DNA of 5,182 nucleotides from Acidobacteriaceae bacterium (GCA_003154055.1 PMCH01000009.1:1-5182); one strand, 5' to 3'; shown: positions 1 through 4,550, numbered from the stretch's first letter. Program-made: numbers and translations. The notes: a model not told the origin generated them from the letters alone.

Positions 1-473
1 CTCCGCTCAATCCCTCCTACGACGAAGACCGCAGACTGGTCACGATCTGCACGGTGTGGAGCCTGCGCGATGCGCTTCAGGTGCAAACGCTGCTCGATCG
101 CCCCGGCATCCCCTTTTTCATGGGACCGGAGAAAGCGACGGGCGTGGACGCGGTGACCTCGAATTTTGCCAACGGCGTCGAGGTAGCAATCATGAACATT
201 GGTTATCCGTGGGCAAGGCAGGCAATGGGGAATTACGCGCCCGCGGATGCGCCGCCTGAAAAGCCGGGAGAAGAAGCTGGCGAGATTCAGGTGCGCTGTC
301 CCAGATGCCATTCGGGGGAAGTTGTGTTCGAGCGTCTGATCGGCGATTGGACAACCCAGGATTCGGCAACCGAGGATCCGGCAACCGCGGAGATCTCCGC
401 CCCAATCTACAAATGGACCTGCGATTCCTGCGGTCATCAATGGGAAGATGACGGCCTCATAAGACAGGAATGA
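1..473 (+). CDS. DUF2007-like protein with C-terminal zinc ribbon (5' partial)
   Basis: The frame is open from the left edge (first whole codon at 3), so the true start lies outside the window; the GTG at 54 falls inside the conserved region and is not the start. The N-terminal part (LVTICTVWSLRDALQVQTLL, then a GIPFFM strand, then NGVEVAIMNIGYPWARQ) has the alternating beta-alpha pattern of the DUF2007 'putative signal-transducing protein' domain, whose function is unknown. An acidic, Pro/Ala-rich linker follows, then a zinc ribbon made of CPRC (about 90 bases past position 200) and CDSC near the end, with HQW after the second knuckle. The four cysteines probably bind one zinc. No membrane segment is visible, so it is probably cytoplasmic. 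It converges with the minus-strand gene ending at 571 and looks like a host housekeeping gene at the edge of the accessory block. Family assignment is from pattern memory, not from a search. Confidence 0.75.
   Translation, partial: PLNPSYDEDRRLVTICTVWSLRDALQVQTLLDRPGIPFFMGPEKATGVDAVTSNFANGVEVAIMNIGYPWARQAMGNYAPADAPPEKPGEEAGEIQVRCPRCHSGEVVFERLIGDWTTQDSATEDPATAEISAPIYKWTCDSCGHQWEDDGLIRQE
360..389 (+). repeat. Tandem 15-bp duplication in the linker of the DUF2007 gene
   Basis: Two adjacent 15-mers (360-374 and 375-389) match at 13 of 15 positions and encode DSATE and DPATA. They lie between the two cysteine pairs of the zinc ribbon, so the duplication lengthens the loop between the knuckles without breaking the frame. 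Confidence 0.7.
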
Positions 474-498
474 GCGCCCAACATCGATTCCACTTCGG

Positions 499-563
499 CA
501 AAATCCCAAGCGGGATAGGGATGTGGAATCCCACCTTTGGAAAGGGGTGAAAGGGGCACCCGG
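499..563. repeat. Dispersed intergenic repeat, copy 1
   Basis: Positions 499-538 match 2461-2500 at 36 of 40 bases, and similarity continues to the GGCACCC end. The core GTGGAATCCCACCTTT recurs in three places in the window. The 3' half is a degenerate hairpin (CCTTT/AAAGG) compared with the clean hairpin of copy 2. It fills the gap between two convergent genes. A role in transcription termination is possible, but there is no T-tract. Confidence 0.75.
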
Positions 564-570
564 CGACCGG

Positions 571-1221
571 CTAGTTTAGGACCACATCATCCGCGGCAGC
601 GCTTGCCAGAACACACAAGTCTCGAAACACTCTCGCGTTGAACGGATGGGTTGCTCCCGCGCGGTAAAGTACGCCTTTGAAATTGGCTCGAAGTATCCGG
701 TACACCTTCATCATCTCGTCCACGGTCGGTTGATTTTGGTTGCGGACAAAAGCGTTCCCGAGTTCGCGGAACAAGCCACGAACCGTGCCATCGTGAACGT
801 AGGGATCGGTGCCGTCCAGGTCCGTTAATGACTTCTTCAGGCGAAACCTCATCGTTTCACACACGATCCACGCGTGCCCGGGGATAACGACCTTCTCCAA
901 GGCAACCGTGAGGCCAAGTTCAAATGGCATGTTAAAGCGCGGCGTGGGTGGTGGAGTGCGGTCGACCTCTACGCGGGACAGATCATGAATCGAATATTTG
1001 CATTCTTGAATCAGGGCGAGGATACGCTCAAGTCGCCGGTTACTGGTGGGAATCTCAAGAGCAGCTCTGGGTTTCAACCCAAAGGCGCTGACTCCGGCAA
1101 TGTAGGCGAGATAGAGATTCTCAAAGGCCGCGTCGTAGGGAATATTGAGGAATGCCGATTCCGTACTAGCGGTGCGCTTTGGCGACGCGCGATTGGGCTT
1201 TCTTCTTGGTTGCCTCGGCAT
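571..1221 (-). CDS. TIR / nucleoside-deoxyribosyltransferase-like protein, candidate effector
   Basis: This is a complete 216-aa protein with an ATG start at 1221 and a TAG stop at 571. A basic tail of about 20 residues precedes a first beta strand, FLNIPYD (24-30). A helix with ENLYLAYIAGVSAFGL, HDLS (79-82) and FNMPFELGLTVA (96-107) follow. The order of a strand with an early polar loop, then D-S, then a buried helix carrying an FELG glutamate (E101) recalls TIR, CAP12-like and nucleoside deoxyribosyltransferase folds, where that glutamate attacks the N-glycosidic bond of NAD or a nucleoside. I know related acidobacterial hypothetical proteins but no characterised function. The C-terminal half (FRELGNAFVR, MMKVYR) is helical. 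The start lies 56 bp inside the preceding HTH gene and has only a weak purine tract (GAAGAAGAA) upstream, so translation is probably coupled. An NAD-consuming or nucleotide-sensing effector is inference. Confidence 0.7.
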   Translation of the reverse strand: MPRQPRRKPNRASPKRTASTESAFLNIPYDAAFENLYLAYIAGVSAFGLKPRAALEIPTSNRRLERILALIQECKYSIHDLSRVEVDRTPPPTPRFNMPFELGLTVALEKVVIPGHAWIVCETMRFRLKKSLTDLDGTDPYVHDGTVRGLFRELGNAFVRNQNQPTVDEMMKVYRILRANFKGVLYRAGATHPFNARVFRDLCVLASAAADDVVLN

Positions 1222-1453
1222 GTCTTGCGCTGTTCTTCTTCTTCATTCCGACTCCGGTGGCCGGGGATCCCGCCTTCATTTTCTTGCGCACAGCGAAACT
1301 ACCACTCTTGTTGGAACTGCGATAGACGACGCCTTGCGTCATCTTCTTCACCGCCTCAATCAACTCCTGGGTTCGAGACGGGGAAACACCAAGGGTCTCG
1401 GCGGTGTCGTACGCCGTGGCAAATCGTCCACGAACTTTGATGGGCTGTGGCAC
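1166..1453 (-). CDS. Small basic HTH protein paired with the TIR-like gene
   Basis: This is a 95-aa ORF starting at GTG 1453, the only start after an in-frame stop seven codons upstream. Residues 10-40 (RFATAYDTAETLGVSPSRTQELIEA) are a clear helix-turn-helix: ETAxxLGVS is followed by a recognition helix SRTQELIEAV. The rest is very lysine- and alanine-rich (KKKNSARHAEATKKK), like a nucleic-acid-binding tail. Its 3' end overlaps the TIR-like gene by 56 bp in another frame, indicating one transcript. It could be a repressor or antitoxin-like regulator of its partner; no experiment is known to me. There is no Shine-Dalgarno, and a TATACT box lies 7 nt upstream of the GTG, suggesting leaderless translation. 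The part of the tail inside the overlap may be partly shaped by coding for the partner's N-terminus. Confidence 0.65.
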   Translation of the reverse strand: MPQPIKVRGRFATAYDTAETLGVSPSRTQELIEAVKKMTQGVVYRSSNKSGSFAVRKKMKAGSPATGVGMKKKNSARHAEATKKKAQSRVAKAHR

Positions 1454-1466
1454 TGTGGAAAGTATA
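1451..1466 (-). promoter_or_regulatory. Candidate -10 box and leaderless start of the HTH/TIR-like operon
   Basis: On the minus strand TATACT (1466-1461) is followed by exactly 7 nt and then the GTG start at 1453. This places the likely transcription start at the start codon. No good -35 is seen at 16-18 nt upstream. The lack of any Shine-Dalgarno agrees with a leaderless mRNA. This is inference from spacing only. Confidence 0.4.
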
Positions 1467-1486
1467 CGCTCTCAGCATTCGGCGTT

Positions 1487-1514
1487 CGTGGAATTCCACC
1501 TTTCGAAAAGCGCG
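1487..1514. repeat. Dispersed intergenic repeat, short middle copy
   Basis: It matches 2484-2511 at 27 of 28 bases. The single change makes a perfect 12-bp palindrome, GTGGAATTCCAC (1488-1499), where the other copies have GTGGAATCCCAC. Only the central part of the longer repeat is present. It lies just upstream of the candidate promoter of the HTH/TIR-like operon, at about -21 to -48 from the -10 box. Confidence 0.7.
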
Positions 1515-1537
1515 GATTGGCGGCGTTAGGACGGAAG

Positions 1538-1620
1538 GGTTTTGGTGGAAGAGCCGGCCTTAAGCGCTGGCCTTCAGGCCGGCGTTTCGCGGTAATCAAG
1601 AAGGGGCTTTAGCCCTGGTG
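1538..1620. repeat. REP/BIME element A, overlapping the 3' end of the transposase gene
   Basis: It has the same plan as the elements at 2116-2184 and 2336-2406: GGTTTTGGTGGAAGAGC, a GC-rich palindrome, a GCGTT linker, then GGGCTTTAGCCC and GGTGG. Outer arms GCCGGCC (1553-1559) and GGCCGGC (1577-1583) pair perfectly. This copy carries an extra segment (TTAAGCGCT plus a repeated GGCC) in the head, as if two palindrome variants had fused. The transposase stop codon (1576-1574) lies in the GGCCTTCAGGCC part and its last ten or so codons come from the GGGGCTTTAGCCC half. Confidence 0.8.
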
Positions 1621-2035
1621 GCATCGGATCGAGCGCGAATTCTCCGCTTGCCGACGAATGCGGATAATCCTCCACTCTCCGCGCCAATCCCGCGCGCATC
1701 GGATTCATCCGGATGTATTCGCGATGCTGTTCGAAATCTTCGTCATCCCGAATTCGATGGTTCGTAAAACTCCCTTGCCAGACCGGCAAGCTTGACTTCA
1801 ACCGGAACGAGAATCCTCCTTTGATGAATTGGACAGCCCGCTCCAGAGAGATTTCGGGAGCAGGAGTGATCAGTGCGTGAAAGTGGTCGGGCATGATCAC
1901 GAAATCATGAAGGAGATATTTGCCCTGTTGGCGATATCCAAGGAAGACCTCAACGAGCAGGTCGGCGGTGGCGACGCGTTGGAATATCGGTCTCCGTTGG
2001 GCCGTGACGGAGGTGATGAAGAATGTACGGTCCAT
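1574..2035 (-). CDS. REP-associated tyrosine transposase (RAYT, Y1/HUH family)
   Basis: This complete 153-aa protein starts at ATG 2035. It has the hallmarks of the Y1 transposase / TnpA-REP family: FFITSVT near the N-terminus, the metal-binding HUH-type pair in MPDHFHAL (H51, H53), LERAVQFIKGGFSFR, WQGSFTNHRIRD, and the catalytic tyrosine in REYIRMNPMRAGL (Y107). RAYTs are single-domain relatives of the IS200/IS605 transposases; they cut REP hairpins in single-stranded DNA and are thought to spread them, while the gene itself usually stays in place. All key residues are present, so it may be active. REP elements flank it on both sides (1538-1620 and from 2116), and the downstream one contributes the C-terminus and stop. 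No Shine-Dalgarno is visible before the ATG, so expression may be low. Confidence 0.92.
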   Translation of the reverse strand: MDRTFFITSVTAQRRPIFQRVATADLLVEVFLGYRQQGKYLLHDFVIMPDHFHALITPAPEISLERAVQFIKGGFSFRLKSSLPVWQGSFTNHRIRDDEDFEQHREYIRMNPMRAGLARRVEDYPHSSASGEFALDPMPPGLKPLLDYRETPA

Positions 2036-2115
2036 GCAACGGAACGTAGTCCACGCGTGACAAGGAAAGATGTGAGCGGAGTCACGTCAAAATTGTTCAA
2101 TTACGGCGGGGAGGG

Positions 2116-2184
2116 GTTTTGGTGGAAGAGCGCGCCTTAAGGCCCGCGTTAAGGGCGGACAAATGAGGGCTTTAGCCCCGGTGG
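2116..2184. repeat. REP/BIME element B
   Basis: GGTTTTGGTGGAAGAGC is followed by the imperfect hairpin GCGCGCC-TTAA-GGCCCGC (one mismatch), a GTTAAGG linker, then the second hairpin GGGCTTTAGCCC and a closing GGTGG. It is nearly the same as element E, 220 bp further on. It lies about 80 bp upstream of the transposase start. Confidence 0.8.
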
Positions 2185-2198
2185 AAAAGCGACCACGG

Positions 2199-2256
2199 GG
2201 CCTGAAGGCCTGATATGGGGCGTCGTAACGCGGCCCTGAAGGGCCGCTCTTCCACG
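2199..2256. repeat. Inverted REP element C and a degenerate half-element
   Basis: A short palindrome GGCCT-GA-AGGCC (2199-2210) is followed by an inverted full head: GCGGCCCT-GA-AGGGCCGC (2230-2247, 8-bp arms) and then CTCTTCCAC, the reverse complement of the GTGGAAGAG foot seen in elements A, B and D. Mixed orientation is usual in BIME clusters. Confidence 0.75.
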
Positions 2257-2292
2257 GTGGCGCGGAGGTCCGTTGCGGGAAGCGGACGATTC

Positions 2293-2329
2293 TTGTGGAA
2301 GAGCCGGCCTTCAGGCCGGCGTTAAAGCA
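2293..2329. repeat. REP element D (single hairpin)
   Basis: TTGTGGAAGAGC is followed by a perfect hairpin, GCCGGCCT-TC-AGGCCGGC (2303-2320), and GTTAAAGC. It has no second hairpin, so it is a single REP rather than a two-hairpin unit. It is the cleanest head in the cluster and a good family reference. Confidence 0.8.
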
Positions 2330-2335
2330 ACTAAG

Positions 2336-2406
2336 GTTTTGGTGGAAGCACGGGCCTTAAGGCCCGCGTTAAAGCGAAAAATGAGAAGGGCTTTAGCCCC
2401 GGTGGA
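2336..2406. repeat. REP/BIME element E
   Basis: GGTTTTGGTGGAAGCA leads into the perfect 16-bp palindrome CGGGCCTTAAGGCCCG (2351-2366). A GCGTTAAAGC linker follows, then an A-rich stretch, GGGCTTTAGCCC and GGTGG. It matches element B in layout and in most bases outside the variable stem, and the stem changes are largely compensatory. Confidence 0.8.
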
Positions 2407-2440
2407 CGGGTTACGATCTCAGATCGAACGCGTAGTTCAG

Positions 2441-2548
2441 AGTTTGGAGTTTGAAGTCCGCAGAATCCCAAGAGGGACAGGGACGTGGAATCCCACCTTT
2501 CGAAAAGCGCGAAAGGTGCGGCACCCGTCGGTTATTTAGAGTTTAGAG
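2441..2548. repeat. Short heptamer repeats bracketing dispersed repeat copy 2
   Basis: AGTTTGG-AGTTTGA occurs at 2441-2454 and TTTAGAG-TTTAGAG at 2535-2548, on either side of dispersed repeat copy 2. Both have a 7-bp period and related sequence. No gene is visible between the REP array and the RT stop at 2596. No convincing terminator with a T-tract is seen after the RT gene. Confidence 0.45.
2461..2527. repeat. Dispersed intergenic repeat, copy 2
   Basis: This is the longest and cleanest copy. It contains GTGGAATCCCAC followed by a perfect 9-bp hairpin, CACCTTTCG (2494-2502) and CGAAAGGTG (2510-2518), then GGCACCC. It is in direct orientation to copy 1 at 499-563, about 1.96 kb away. It lies downstream of the RT stop, where the hairpin could stabilise or end the transcript, though no T-tract follows. 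Confidence 0.75.
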
Positions 2549-2595
2549 GTGGGCCGCCCGCCTCGCGTCGCAAGGTCAACAAACAAATGATGTGC

Positions 2596-3582
2596 TCACG
2601 CCGACGCATCAAGGAACTTCTTCGAGTGGCGGTCGAGGTACCGTCCCTTGCAGGCCTCTTTCAGTTCTCCAGCGTAGCGTGAGACATCTGGGGGACATAT
2701 CTGGTCGATGAACCGCAGTTGCCCTACCAAGCCAAGGATGAAACGTTCCACATTCTGTTCATCCACTAAACCACTTCGTAATTTGTAGATGCCAGAACGA
2801 ATGCGAGAGAGTTTATCCTTGGGCGCGCGGACACGCTGGGAACCGAGACGCGTGCCGGTGAGTAGTTTGATCGCATTAGGCCCCATGATCTTTATTTTTT
2901 CACGCTTCACCCTCAACCCGTGAGCGGCAAGTATAGAAACGGCGGGCTGGATCAACTCTCTAGCCATCTCACCCGAGAACGCTAGATCATCTATCCATGT
3001 CGAATATGTGACCGACAGTTGCTCGCACATTTGTCTGATTGGTTCATCGATCATCCAGATGAATAGGTTCGCCAAGAATGGGCTGGTGGCAGCGCCTTGC
3101 GGTAGGTGTCGATCAAACGTCGTCAACTCCGTCAGTAGCTTTGCTACAGGGGGTGAGCAACCAAGCAAGTCTGCCCAGACTTGGTATACCTGCCTGTTGG
3201 TTATGCTGGGAAAGCACTGTCGTATGTCGAGCGTCACCAGCAGGTTCGAGTCAAGATGCCGCTCCGCATTGTCCCGCACGCTGCGTTTCGGGACCGCACC
3301 GAGAATGTGTTCGGGGAAACAAATAGGTTTGAGCAACCGCCGGTAGATACGCTTCTGCACCCAACTCAGCTCTTGGCGGGGGTTGTCAATCGGTCGCGGC
3401 TTGGAGAGGTGTATTTTTTGGAACGGGCGAGGGAGCCTGGTGGACATGAAGGGGCTATATTGCAGCCTACCCTCTGCCGAAAGGCTAACCAGCCTTTCTC
3501 TTCGAATTTTGAGTATATCGGCGAGCAGATTTGGGCTCAGAATCTGGAGCTTTTCGACTGCTGCGACTTCTTCGTGCCTCAT
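2596..3582 (-). CDS. Retron-type reverse transcriptase
   Basis: This protein of about 328 aa would copy part of a cognate structured RNA (msr-msd) into a covalently linked single-stranded DNA. Motifs in order (numbered from the ATG at 3588): RPIDNP and the VQKRIYRRLL helix; the retron-specific NAxxH motif as NAERH (107-111); RT3 LDIRQCFPSI with catalytic D121; RT4 LPQGAATSP (162-170); RT5 YSTWIDDLAFSG with catalytic D200 and D201; and LTG (243-245) where retrons usually have VTG, followed by a basic helical thumb. Length and order fit retron RTs; there is no maturase or endonuclease domain, which argues against a group II intron. The box is WIDD rather than the common YADD. Two ATGs exist (3588 and 3582). 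GGAG directly abuts the first and sits 6 nt before the second, so 3582 is preferred. The start lies inside the HTH gene, implying coupled translation. Confidence 0.93.
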   Translation of the reverse strand: MRHEEVAAVEKLQILSPNLLADILKIRRERLVSLSAEGRLQYSPFMSTRLPRPFQKIHLSKPRPIDNPRQELSWVQKRIYRRLLKPICFPEHILGAVPKRSVRDNAERHLDSNLLVTLDIRQCFPSITNRQVYQVWADLLGCSPPVAKLLTELTTFDRHLPQGAATSPFLANLFIWMIDEPIRQMCEQLSVTYSTWIDDLAFSGEMARELIQPAVSILAAHGLRVKREKIKIMGPNAIKLLTGTRLGSQRVRAPKDKLSRIRSGIYKLRSGLVDEQNVERFILGLVGQLRFIDQICPPDVSRYAGELKEACKGRYLDRHSKKFLDASA

Positions 3583-3868
3583 CGTCATCTCCGCCCAGCA
3601 ATAGCTTGCTTAGCCCTACAGCCAATCGCTGTACAACCCGAGAATCGGCACCTTTCACATCTGCTGGTTCTGACGCGAGCAATGTGAAGAGGTGAAATGG
3701 GATTCCGAGAGCGGTCGCTATGTTCTCCAGCGTGTCTAGGCTGGGTTTACGCTTCCCACTTTCGATCATGGATACCAGGCTTGCATCAATAGAAACGCGC
3801 TTTGCGAGCTCGCGCTGCGATATGTCGGCGAGAGCTCGCGCAGTTCTGATTGCTTTCGAATAGTTCAC
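3485..3868 (-). CDS. XRE-family HTH protein, retron accessory
   Basis: Residues from NYSKAIRTARALADISQRELA through SIDASLVSMIESGKRKPSLDTLENIATALGI form a standard five-helix XRE/HTH_3 DNA-binding domain, followed by FHLFTLLASEP. The C-terminal 60 or so residues are charged and probably disordered (GGDDDEARRSRSSRK onward). The frame is open up to a GTG at 3922, immediately after a stop codon, but that start adds 18 residues outside the domain. GTG 3868, giving VNYSKAIRTARA, matches the usual beginning of such proteins. Neither start has a strong Shine-Dalgarno. The gene overlaps the RT start by about 98 bp. HTH proteins are known partners of one group of retrons (type VI in the published retron classification, as I recall). 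Here it may act as the effector or antitoxin, or as the autoregulator of the operon through the palindromes at 4501-4533. Confidence 0.88.
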   Translation of the reverse strand: MNYSKAIRTARALADISQRELAKRVSIDASLVSMIESGKRKPSLDTLENIATALGIPFHLFTLLASEPADVKGADSRVVQRLAVGLSKLLLGGDDDEARRSRSSRKAPDSEPKSARRYTQNSKRKAG

Positions 3869-3891
3869 AAAGGACCCAGAATCTTGGAAGT

Positions 3892-3942
3892 GAGTTTTCC
3901 CTGGAACTCGAGCACTAGACACCTAAGTAGCAATGAAGCTAC
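3892..3942 (-). other. Two small hairpins between the 70-aa gene and the HTH gene
   Basis: GTAGC-6 nt-GCTAC (3927-3942) sits directly after the stop of the 70-aa gene. GAGTT-8 nt-AACTC (3892-3909) follows. They occupy most of the gap before the preferred HTH start. They may affect mRNA stability or HTH translation. The gap is short for a complete msr-msd. If the HTH gene starts at 3922, the second hairpin is coding. Confidence 0.4.
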
Positions 3943-3943
3943 A

Positions 3944-4156
3944 TCAGCTCACGAAGCTCTTAATGATGGCCTCGGCCACCTTCCGGATCACCCTGAAGAT
4001 TTCTCTTCTGGTGGGATTCGGTTCGTGCCCAAGGCGTGTCAGTTCGTTCTCCGCATCCTCTAATGCACTTATCTGTTCCGGTTCAAGTCCATCTCTCTTC
4101 AGCATGAGCCTAAGTTGGTCCATGCTGAATTGCAGGTCTTTGTGCTTGTATTTCAC
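3944..4156 (-). CDS. 70-aa helical protein, first gene of the retron operon
   Basis: It starts at GTG 4156 with a near-perfect Shine-Dalgarno: GGAGGAGG and a 5-nt gap (ATGAA). The ATG within that gap is out of frame and hits a stop after two codons, so GTG is the start. The protein (MKYKHKDLQF... ending IIKSFVS) has no cysteine, signal peptide or membrane span. It appears to form three helices, at roughly 11-22, 26-43 (charged, EPEQISALEDAENEL) and 49-67, the last amphipathic (REIFRVIRKVAEAIIKSF). I do not recognise the family. It lies between the promoter/leader and the HTH and RT genes on the same strand, 75 nt from the preferred HTH start, so co-transcription is likely. It could be a third retron component, an antitoxin-like binder or an effector. 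Confidence 0.75.
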   Translation of the reverse strand: MKYKHKDLQFSMDQLRLMLKRDGLEPEQISALEDAENELTRLGHEPNPTRREIFRVIRKVAEAIIKSFVS

Positions 4157-4477
4157 TTCATCCTCCTCCGGTAGTTACCGGTGCCGCAGAAGGTAGCTAT
4201 CCGAGGAAGAATGGACTGAACCGGAAAACTCACCCAACGTGTGCCGCACAATCTTGCAACGTACACACCCAAACACCTGCACCTTGCTCCTCCGATACCG
4301 GGAGTCCTCAGGATGCAGCGTCGGAATGACGGGACAAACCGCATCCCATCGCCGTGGAATACGAACATCCCACCGCTTTACGTCCCTCGTCCATTGACGA
4401 GGGACTCGATCGTAGAAGCGACCTCTGCTGGAGAACAATTGTCAAAGAGCCTGCTGAATCGCACGTAACGGCAACCC
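4157..4477 (-). ncRNA. Structured leader, candidate retron msr-msd RNA region
   Basis: The predicted transcript starts near 4477 and runs about 320 nt before the first start codon. Retron ncRNAs normally lie upstream of the RT operon's genes, and no convincing coding frame exists here. Visible stems include a perfect 10-bp hairpin GTCCCTCGTC-4 nt-GACGAGGGAC (4382-4405), a 6-bp hairpin with 8-nt loop (4354-4373), paired GGATGC/GCATCC (4311-4316 with 4341-4346), and CCGGT-AGTT-ACCGG (4168-4181). I could not find a convincing a1/a2 end pairing or assign the branching guanosine, so the exact msr and msd borders are unknown. Confidence 0.4.
4160..4181 (-). promoter_or_regulatory. Hairpin abutting a strong Shine-Dalgarno
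   Basis: On the minus strand CCGGT-AACT-ACCGG ends in the bases that begin the AGGAGG of the 70-aa gene's ribosome-binding site (GGAGGAGG). The last stem bases overlap the site. A folded stem could limit ribosome access, or the hairpin could be the 3' end of the leader RNA. Confidence 0.55.
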
Positions 4478-4483
4478 AAACAC

Positions 4484-4512
4484 AATATAGAAGCAATTGG
4501 TGTTGTTGTCAA
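4484..4512 (-). promoter_or_regulatory. Strong sigma70-like promoter of the retron operon
   Basis: Minus strand: -35 TTGACA (4512-4507, perfect consensus), a spacer of exactly 17 nt, and -10 TATATT (4489-4484, 5 of 6). The start of transcription should be near 4477. This is the best promoter match in the window and points into the leader and the three-gene operon. Confidence 0.8.
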
Positions 4513-4533
4513 CAACAATGACATATAGTCATT
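4501..4533. promoter_or_regulatory. Tandem 17-bp palindromes at the promoter, candidate operators
   Basis: TGTTGTTGTCAACAACA (4501-4517) has perfect 8-bp arms around one base and covers the -35 hexamer. AATGACATATAGTCATT (4517-4533) has 6-bp arms and shares one base with the first. Centres are 16 bp apart, about 1.5 helical turns. The position suits binding by a dimeric repressor such as the XRE protein encoded in this operon. The regulator is inferred. Confidence 0.6.
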
Positions 4534-4550
4534 TTATTTGATTCCCGTTT

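Noticed and set aside
874..1612. Long plus-strand frames opposite the HTH/TIR-like pair
   Set aside because: They are antisense to genes with clear motifs, are Ser/Arg/Gly-rich and have no family features.
2494..2518. Rho-independent terminator for the RT operon
   Set aside because: The 9-bp stem is good, but no T-tract follows on the minus strand, and the same hairpin belongs to a dispersed repeat.
2273..2539. Plus-strand frame of 88 codons across REP elements D and E
   Set aside because: It translates repeats only; the residues follow from palindromes, and there is no ribosome-binding site.
2596..3588. Group II intron maturase or diversity-generating retroelement RT
   Set aside because: There is no maturase or HNH domain and no intron RNA structure or template/variable repeat pair was seen, and the NAxxH motif fits a retron.
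3008..3687. Plus-strand frames opposite the RT and HTH genes
   Set aside because: Shadows of well-supported RT and XRE coding sequence.
4153..4438. Minus-strand reading frames of 71 and 87 codons inside the leader
   Set aside because: Arg/Cys-rich, no ribosome-binding site, no recognisable domain, and they overlap structured RNA; one uses a TTG start.
4181..4474. End pairing of the leader (GGTTGCCGT near 4470 with GCGGCACC near 4185) as retron a1/a2
   Set aside because: Only 8 pairs with a bulge and a wobble, and GCGGCAC occurs twice, so chance is likely; kept only as a weak lead.
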